Source: CADCWF01 sp903864575 (lineage in GTDB: Bacteria; Chloroflexota; Chloroflexia; Thermomicrobiales; UBA6265). Taken from it: 9,664 bases of DNA. How positions within the stretch are numbered: position 1 is the first letter of the stretch; every line of letters starts with the position of its first letter. A program made the position numbers and the translations under genes. The stretch covers positions 1 to 9,664 of the forward strand of contig JBEIRG010000149.1 in the NCBI GenBank assembly GCA_040376155.1, written 5' to 3'. The notes under the pieces are model-generated. The model was not told the DNA's origin. It saw only the letters and a list, made by a program, of their open reading frames with translations, and did not search any database. Positions 6,386 to 9,664 of the stretch are shown piece by piece.

Positions 6386-6799
6386 TCACTCCCGCACACG
6401 ATACCGTCCTTCAACGACTCGTCCATCACTGCCCGAGGCATCGGTGGACCGGTCGTGCCGCCCGTCAGACGTCGGCTCCGACGCGCCGCCACGAATATCG
6501 CGCAGGTGCTCATCGACGACCCAGGCGGGCGCGAGCCTGGGCAGCAGCCTGACCGTAACGAGCAACAGCGCAACCACCAGGCCCGCGTCGTCGATCTGCC
6601 CGATCCCCGGCAGGAAATCCGGGGCGAGATCGATTGGCGACAGCACATAGAGCGCTGCAACCGCAGGGAGTACGTTCTTCACCCAACACACCCGGGGATC
6701 TCGCAGCAATCGCCACGACAACCGGATCTGGTTGACCATCCCAGGTTCCAGCAATTGCTGGGCACCGTTGAACGCCGAATTCGTGCGAGCGTCGGACAT
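6386..6799 (-). CDS. YkvA family (DUF1232) membrane-associated protein
   Basis: 137 residues. Residues 40-75 carry the DUF1232 signature: 'ALYVLSPIDLAPDFLPGIGQ' followed by I-D-D, with flanking hydrophobic stretches (41-56 and 73-88). Members are small membrane-associated proteins of unknown biochemical role. The tail from about 105 is polar and low-complexity. The same frame stays open upstream into mobA, but ATG at 6799-6797 is preferred: GGAGG lies 6 nt upstream, the protein then has the usual family length, and upstream residues match nothing. The gene lies 38 nt after the mobA stop and 27 nt before the anchored small protein, so the three are probably one operon. Confidence 0.85.
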   Translation of the reverse strand: MSDARTNSAFNGAQQLLEPGMVNQIRLSWRLLRDPRVCWVKNVLPAVAALYVLSPIDLAPDFLPGIGQIDDAGLVVALLLVTVRLLPRLAPAWVVDEHLRDIRGGASEPTSDGRHDRSTDASGSDGRVVEGRYRVRE

Positions 6800-6837
6800 G
6801 TCATTCCTCCTCGCCTGACGCAGTATAGGACAGGCGC

Positions 6838-7479
6838 TCATTTCAACCCGGCGGCGATCTGCTGCGCCGCCTTGAAGGCCTCCGGAGTGTTCGCATTGTG
6901 GAATCCCGTCAGTGCCGGATCGAAACCCCGCACGATCGATTCCGGAATCCGCTCGACGGTAATCTGATCGAAAAACCCGATGACCTTGTACTGCCCATTC
7001 ACGAGTCTCGGCACGATGACCGGCAGGCACGAGCGCGCGTATATCGCGTGAAGCGTCTGCATGATCTCGCCGGAACCCTGCCTGCTTTCGCCAAGCGTGA
7101 CGGGCACGAGCGCCTGCCACTCCCCGGGCCAGGCAGCCATCGCGGCCAGCAGCGGACCGCTGAGAAATGGCATGTCGCACGCGACGACGAGGCTGCGCTC
7201 ATGCCGGGCGGTGCGAAGCGCCGTCGCAATTCCGCCAAGCGTACCCGTGCCTGGGTATTCATCAGGCACGACCGGAACCCCGAAGCGCTCGTATCCCGGC
7301 CTGTCGCTCGCAATGATGCGTACGTCATCGGCCACCTGCCGCACCCGGTTCAGCACCAGTTCGATCATCGCCGGTCCCCCGGGCGCAAGGGGGAGCAAGG
7401 CCTTGTCGCGCCCCATGCGCGTGCTCATGCCGCCGGCCAGTACCGCCGCGCTCAGGGAATACGGCTCCATCACGTCCAT
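6838..7479 (-). CDS. mobA: MobA, molybdenum cofactor guanylyltransferase
   Basis: 213 residues, normal length. MobA transfers GMP from GTP to Mo-molybdopterin, making the guanine dinucleotide cofactor for DMSO-reductase-family enzymes. The nucleotide-binding signature 'LAGGMSTRMGRDKALL' is at 14-29 (family LAGGxSxRMGxDKA). 'PGTGTLGGIATAL' at 76-88 matches the GPL-x-GI region, 'ACDMPFL' at 100-106 carries the metal-binding aspartate, and 'HAIY' (144-147) and 'FHNANTPE' (193-200) match late motifs. The start is ATG at 7479-7477 with GAGGGA 3-4 nt upstream; ATG at 7470-7468 is an alternative that would drop three residues. It heads a probable operon with the YkvA-like and anchored proteins. No moa, moe or molybdoenzyme gene is in view. 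The related MocA (CMP-transferring) cannot be fully excluded, but the motif set fits MobA. Confidence 0.85.
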   Translation of the reverse strand: MDVMEPYSLSAAVLAGGMSTRMGRDKALLPLAPGGPAMIELVLNRVRQVADDVRIIASDRPGYERFGVPVVPDEYPGTGTLGGIATALRTARHERSLVVACDMPFLSGPLLAAMAAWPGEWQALVPVTLGESRQGSGEIMQTLHAIYARSCLPVIVPRLVNGQYKVIGFFDQITVERIPESIVRGFDPALTGFHNANTPEAFKAAQQIAAGLK

Positions 7480-7535
7480 CGTTCCCTCATCTCCGCCGAC
7501 GATGATGACCGGCGGGCGTTCACGTGCCTATCCGG

Positions 7536-7564
7536 AATAGACGGTCCGGTATAGAATCGAACAA
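7536..7564 (-). promoter_or_regulatory. Candidate promoter of the mobA operon
   Basis: Minus strand TTGTTC (7564-7559), a 17-nt spacer, then TCTATT (7541-7536, 4 of 6). The start would be near 7529, with a 50-nt leader to mobA. A CCGGA/TCCGG inverted repeat sits around the -10. On the plus strand the same stretch contains TATAGAAT (7550-7557), a possible -10 for the divergent SWIM gene but without a good -35. Confidence 0.35.
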
Positions 7565-7605
7565 GAGCACTCCGGCCCGACGTCGTTTTCACGCGAAGGG
7601 TAGTT

Positions 7606-7689
7606 CGCCGATGAAACTGCATCGCTGCTTCAACCAGCGTTCTGCTCCGTACCCGATGTCCTGACATCGGGTGCGTCTGTTTCATGGCG
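7606..7689 (+). ncRNA. Candidate structured RNA: three-way junction in the SWIM gene leader
   Basis: P1 pairs 7606-7617 with 7679-7689 (CGCC-G-ATGAAAC with GTTTCATGGCG; 11 bp, G7610 bulged). P2 is CGCTG (7623-7627) with CAGCG (7635-7639), closing a 7-nt loop CTTCAAC. P3 pairs 7648-7659 with 7664-7675: 12 bp including one G-U, loop CCTG. The junction strands are 5, 8 and 3 nt. The element ends 90 nt before the SWIM start codon. No known riboswitch or ribozyme core is visible and no U-tract follows. The complement folds equally well, so it could belong to the mobA upstream side, or be a short inverted-repeat DNA element. Hand-folded only; strand and transcription are not shown. Confidence 0.35.
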
Positions 7690-7778
7690 CTCCCAACCCA
7701 CGGCGTGACGACCTTGGCAGGATGCCCGCCCGGCGGCGTAGCCGGGTATCGCGAGCGACGCGGGACAGGAGCGACATC

Positions 7779-8063
7779 ATGAACTCCAGCATGATCGGCA
7801 AGATCGAGAAGGCCCATCGCTACGCAGCGGAACCGGAGCGCGCAACCATCGAGGCCATCACGGTGCGGTTCCATGGCGGCCACGACGACTACACCATTCG
7901 CCTCGACGATGGTCACTGGTCCTGCAGTTGCCACACGTTCTCCACCCACATTGTCGGCACGTGCGCCCACATCATGGCGCTCCAGCAGATGCTTGGCCAG
8001 ATGCTGAGCGCGGACGCCCGCTTCGAAACCGGATTCGAGGATGCCCTTCCGTCGGAGGCCTGA
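7779..8063 (+). CDS. Small SWIM zinc-finger protein
   Basis: 94 residues. The SWIM motif CXC-Xn-CXH is at C49, C51, C62 and H64 ('WSCSCHTFSTHIVGTCAHIM'), preceded by a helix (5-20, 'MIGKIEKAHRYAAEPERA') and a beta region (22-46). SWIM domains bind zinc and mediate DNA or protein contacts, for example in ATPases, MULE transposases and RecA-paralogue partners. This one stands alone without any catalytic domain. The start is ATG at 7779 with AGGAG 7 nt upstream. The open frame extends upstream to 7671, but that stretch runs through hairpins and lacks a ribosome site. A second small hairpin CCCGGC-GGCGTA-GCCGGG (7729-7746) lies just before the ribosome site, and the three-way-junction candidate lies upstream of that. 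Function is unknown. Confidence 0.85.
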   Translation: MNSSMIGKIEKAHRYAAEPERATIEAITVRFHGGHDDYTIRLDDGHWSCSCHTFSTHIVGTCAHIMALQQMLGQMLSADARFETGFEDALPSEA

Positions 8064-8083
8064 TCGGGTCCTCGCGCCATGAC

Positions 8084-8117
8084 CGGGCCGGCCGCGTTAC
8101 ACGACGCCGCCGGCCCG
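8084..8117 (+). terminator. GC-rich hairpin after the SWIM gene (possible terminator)
   Basis: CGGGCCGGC (8084-8092) pairs perfectly with GCCGGCCCG (8109-8117). There is no U-tract, so intrinsic termination is doubtful. The downstream arm can pair alternatively: CCCGATC (8114-8120) matches GATCGGG (8062-8068) overlapping the SWIM stop codon, so two mutually exclusive stems are possible. Confidence 0.35.
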
Positions 8118-8131
8118 ATCGCATCACCCCG

Positions 8132-8160
8132 TTGACGTTTCTCGCCGTCGCCTTCACCAT
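8132..8160 (+). promoter_or_regulatory. Candidate promoter placing acnX on a leaderless transcript
   Basis: TTGACG (8132-8137) is 5 of 6 to the -35 consensus. After 17 nt comes CACCAT (8155-8160), a poor -10 that keeps the two most conserved positions (A at -11, T at -7). With this geometry transcription would begin at or next to the ATG at 8167. No Shine-Dalgarno sequence is seen before that ATG. Confidence 0.33.
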
Positions 8161-8166
8161 GATGAC

Positions 8167-9450
8167 ATGGACGCGACCGCCGCTGGCATCACCCTCGACG
8201 ATGAAGAACGGGCCATGCTTGCTGGCGAGCTCGGCGCGGCCGCCCAGTTCGCCGTCCGGTTGCTTGCGCGCATGGCGCCGCTCTATGGCGCGGATCGCCT
8301 CCTACCGGTCACGCGAGCCCACATTGATGGTTGCATCTACTCCGGTGACGCCGGACTCGAGTATGCCGAACGGCTCGTCGCGATGGGCGGTGTCGTCCGG
8401 GTTCCCACCTCGCTCAACGTCGTATCCCTTGACCGCGCCCGTTGGCGGCAGCTTGGCATGCCCGCGCCCTATGCCAACAGCGCGCGCCGCATCGCCGATG
8501 CCTACATCGCGATGGGGGCAATGCCCACCTTCACCTGCGCCCCGTACCAGACGGAGGCACGACCCTCATTCGGCGAACAGATCGCCTGGTCCGAATCCAA
8601 TGCAGTCGCATTCGCCAACTCCGTCTGCGGGGCACGAACGAACCGATACGGTGATTTTCTCGACATCGCCTGTGCGCTCGCGGGCCGTGTCCCCGCCGCC
8701 GGACTCCACCTCGATGCCGCGCGCCGCGCCACGACCCGAATCGACCTCGCTCCCCTCCCACGAGGCTTGCCGCAGCGGGACGATTTCTGGCCTGTGCTCG
8801 GCTACCTGATCGGTTCGCTCGTCACCGACGATGTTCCGGTCATCACCGGGCTCGACGCCACCCCAACCGAGGACCAACTGAAGGCCCTGTGCGCCGCCTC
8901 CGCGACCTCCGGGGCCGTCGCCATGTTGCATCTGGCGGGCATTACCCCGGAAGCGCCGACACCGGACGACGCCCTCGGCGGAAGGCCTGCGGAGCGAACG
9001 ATCCGCGTGGGTCTCGATGATCTCCTCGCCGCCCGACGGTCGCTCACCACAACCGACCGGGAACAAATCGACATCGTGGCGTTCGGCTCCCCCCATTGCA
9101 GCCTCGATGAGTGTCGCCGCATCGCCCGCCTTGTCGAGGGTGCGCGCGCAGCACAGGGCGTAACGGTCTTCATCACCACCAGCCGCGCAGTCCGCGATCT
9201 GCTCGATCGGTCCGGCGACCTGCGCACCCTCGAAGCCTTTGGCGCACGCGTTACCGCCGACACCTGTATCGTCGTCGCCCCACCGCTCGTTCCTTCCGGA
9301 GCGGAAGTCCTGATGACCGACTCCGCGAAGTACGCCCACTACGGCCCCGGGCTGCTCGGCATGGACGCTGTGTACGGCTCGACCGAGGCCTGCGTCGCGT
9401 CCGCGGTCACCGGGCGGGTCATTCACGACGACACGGGGTGGACAGCATGA
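8167..9450 (+). CDS. Aconitase X catalytic subunit (AcnX / DUF521), large subunit of a split dehydratase
   Basis: 427 residues, full length for the stand-alone large subunit. The AcnX family comprises iron-sulfur hydro-lyases related to aconitase. Known members are cis-3-hydroxy-L-proline dehydratase (bacteria) and phosphomevalonate dehydratase (archaeal mevalonate route). Visible motifs: 'HIDGCIYSGDAGLEYAERL' (52-70), 'VRVPTSLNVVSLD' (77-89), 'MGAMPTFTCAPYQ' (116-128, C124), 'WSESNAVAFANSVCGART' (141-158, C154), 'FGSPHCSLDE' (306-315, C311), 'DTCIVVAPPL' (365-374, C367), 'TDSAKYAHYGPGLLG' (384-398) and C409. Several of these cysteines should hold the cluster. ATG at 8167 is the only start codon between the in-frame stop at 8080-8082 and the domain. 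The stop overlaps the small-subunit start (ATGA), showing translational coupling. The substrate is not decidable from this window. Confidence 0.88.
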   Translation: MDATAAGITLDDEERAMLAGELGAAAQFAVRLLARMAPLYGADRLLPVTRAHIDGCIYSGDAGLEYAERLVAMGGVVRVPTSLNVVSLDRARWRQLGMPAPYANSARRIADAYIAMGAMPTFTCAPYQTEARPSFGEQIAWSESNAVAFANSVCGARTNRYGDFLDIACALAGRVPAAGLHLDAARRATTRIDLAPLPRGLPQRDDFWPVLGYLIGSLVTDDVPVITGLDATPTEDQLKALCAASATSGAVAMLHLAGITPEAPTPDDALGGRPAERTIRVGLDDLLAARRSLTTTDREQIDIVAFGSPHCSLDECRRIARLVEGARAAQGVTVFITTSRAVRDLLDRSGDLRTLEAFGARVTADTCIVVAPPLVPSGAEVLMTDSAKYAHYGPGLLGMDAVYGSTEACVASAVTGRVIHDDTGWTA

Positions 9451-9664
9451 CCGTCATCGCTCGCGGACATCCAATCGTCTCCGGAGCCGCATCCGGTGAG
9501 GCAGCCGTAACCGACACCCCGCTCAGTTTCTGGGGAGGTCTCGATCCGGATACCGCGGAGGTTATCGACCGGCACCACCCCCTGATCGGAGAACGCCTCG
9601 CCGGGAAGATTCTCGTCATGCCATCCGGGCGCGGCTCCTGCACTGCCAGCGGCGTGCTGCTGGA
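9447..9664 (+). CDS. Aconitase X small subunit (AcnX swivel domain, DUF126), 3' end outside window
   Basis: The first 72 complete codons are present; the frame is still open at the window end. It starts at ATG 9447, overlapping the large-subunit stop by ATGA. The protein begins 'MTVIARGHPIVSGAASGEAA', with 'LSFWGGLDPDTAEVIDRHHP' after a short turn, then the swivel-domain signature 'MPSGRGSCTASGVLL' near residues 58-72, where the family has P-x-GRGSCxxS. This subunit completes the active site of split AcnX enzymes, its serine/glycine loop contributing to catalysis and substrate binding. The separate subunits match the two-gene AcnX types rather than the fused type. Confidence 0.88.
   Translation, partial: MTVIARGHPIVSGAASGEAAVTDTPLSFWGGLDPDTAEVIDRHHPLIGERLAGKILVMPSGRGSCTASGVLL

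Noticed and set aside
6386..7180. Longer version of the YkvA/DUF1232 protein starting within mobA
   Set aside because: The extra N-terminus overlaps the mobA coding region and matches nothing; a strong GGAGG ribosome site directly precedes the internal ATG at 6799.
7480..7605. Molybdenum-cofactor riboswitch in the mobA leader
   Set aside because: I looked because mobA is downstream, but could not align the conserved stems or loops, and the predicted leader (about 50 nt) is too short.
7606..7689. Purine-type riboswitch or hammerhead ribozyme
   Set aside because: The junction lengths loosely resemble a purine riboswitch, but the kissing-loop sequences and pyrimidine core are absent; CCGATGA resembles part of a hammerhead core, but the GAAA and cleavage-site elements are missing.
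8566..9426. Minus-strand open frame opposite AcnX
   Set aside because: Gly/Arg/Asp-rich low-complexity shadow of a clearly conserved enzyme gene.
1..9664. CRISPR arrays, tRNA/rRNA genes, IS elements, defence or toxin-antitoxin modules
   Set aside because: No regularly spaced repeats, no tRNA-like cloverleaf with a CCA or TTCRA arm, no transposase or nuclease motifs in any supported gene. The window reads as ordinary chromosomal genes.

Overview
GC-rich bacterial chromosomal DNA. Gene content and protein style (RodZ with a DUF4115 tail, a MiaB with the 'LPVQAGDD' variant, a small SWIM protein, GTG starts on four of the eight complete genes whose start could be checked, Gram-positive-type regulatory signals) suggest Chloroflexota, perhaps a Thermomicrobia/Sphaerobacter-like lineage. 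That placement is inference from protein style, not from a marker gene. I see no rRNA, tRNA, CRISPR array, transposase, phage or toxin-antitoxin genes. The window reads as mostly ordinary core and lineage-specific genes.

Layout. (a) 2-322 (+): end of a diacylglycerol-kinase/YegS-type lipid kinase, convergent with (b) 420-1361 (-), a RodZ-like membrane HTH protein with its own extended -10 promoter and a good intrinsic terminator. (c) 1481-3112 (-): an unrecognised 543-residue protein with two matching four-cysteine modules at its two ends, joined by about 410 residues of acidic, proline-rich sequence. (d) 3113-3490: a divergent intergenic region with a near-consensus minus-strand promoter, several small inverted repeats and a LexA-box-like palindrome. 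(e) 3491-4852 (+): miaB (tRNA A37 methylthiolation), then 42 nt later (f) 4895-5746 (+), a TPR protein with an uncharacterised middle domain and an acidic tail. (g) 5747-5938: convergent spacer with a nested hairpin and a 17-bp perfect hairpin. (h) 7479 back to 5939 (-): a probable operon mobA, then a YkvA/DUF1232 protein, then a C-terminally anchored small protein. (i) 7480-7778: divergent spacer containing an 84-nt segment that folds on paper into a three-way junction, upstream of (j) 7779-8063 (+), a 94-residue SWIM zinc-finger protein. (k) 8167-9450 and 9447-window end (+): large and small subunits of a split aconitase-X-type dehydratase, overlapping by ATGA; the large subunit has no Shine-Dalgarno and a TTGACG box exactly 35 nt upstream of its only possible start, so it may be leaderless.

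No single pathway links these genes. The metabolic parts are molybdopterin cofactor maturation (mobA) and a hydro-lyase (AcnX) whose substrate cannot be fixed from the window. The items most worth a second look are the tandem Cys4 protein, the three-way-junction RNA candidate, the unresolved AcnX and the TPR/acidic-tail protein.
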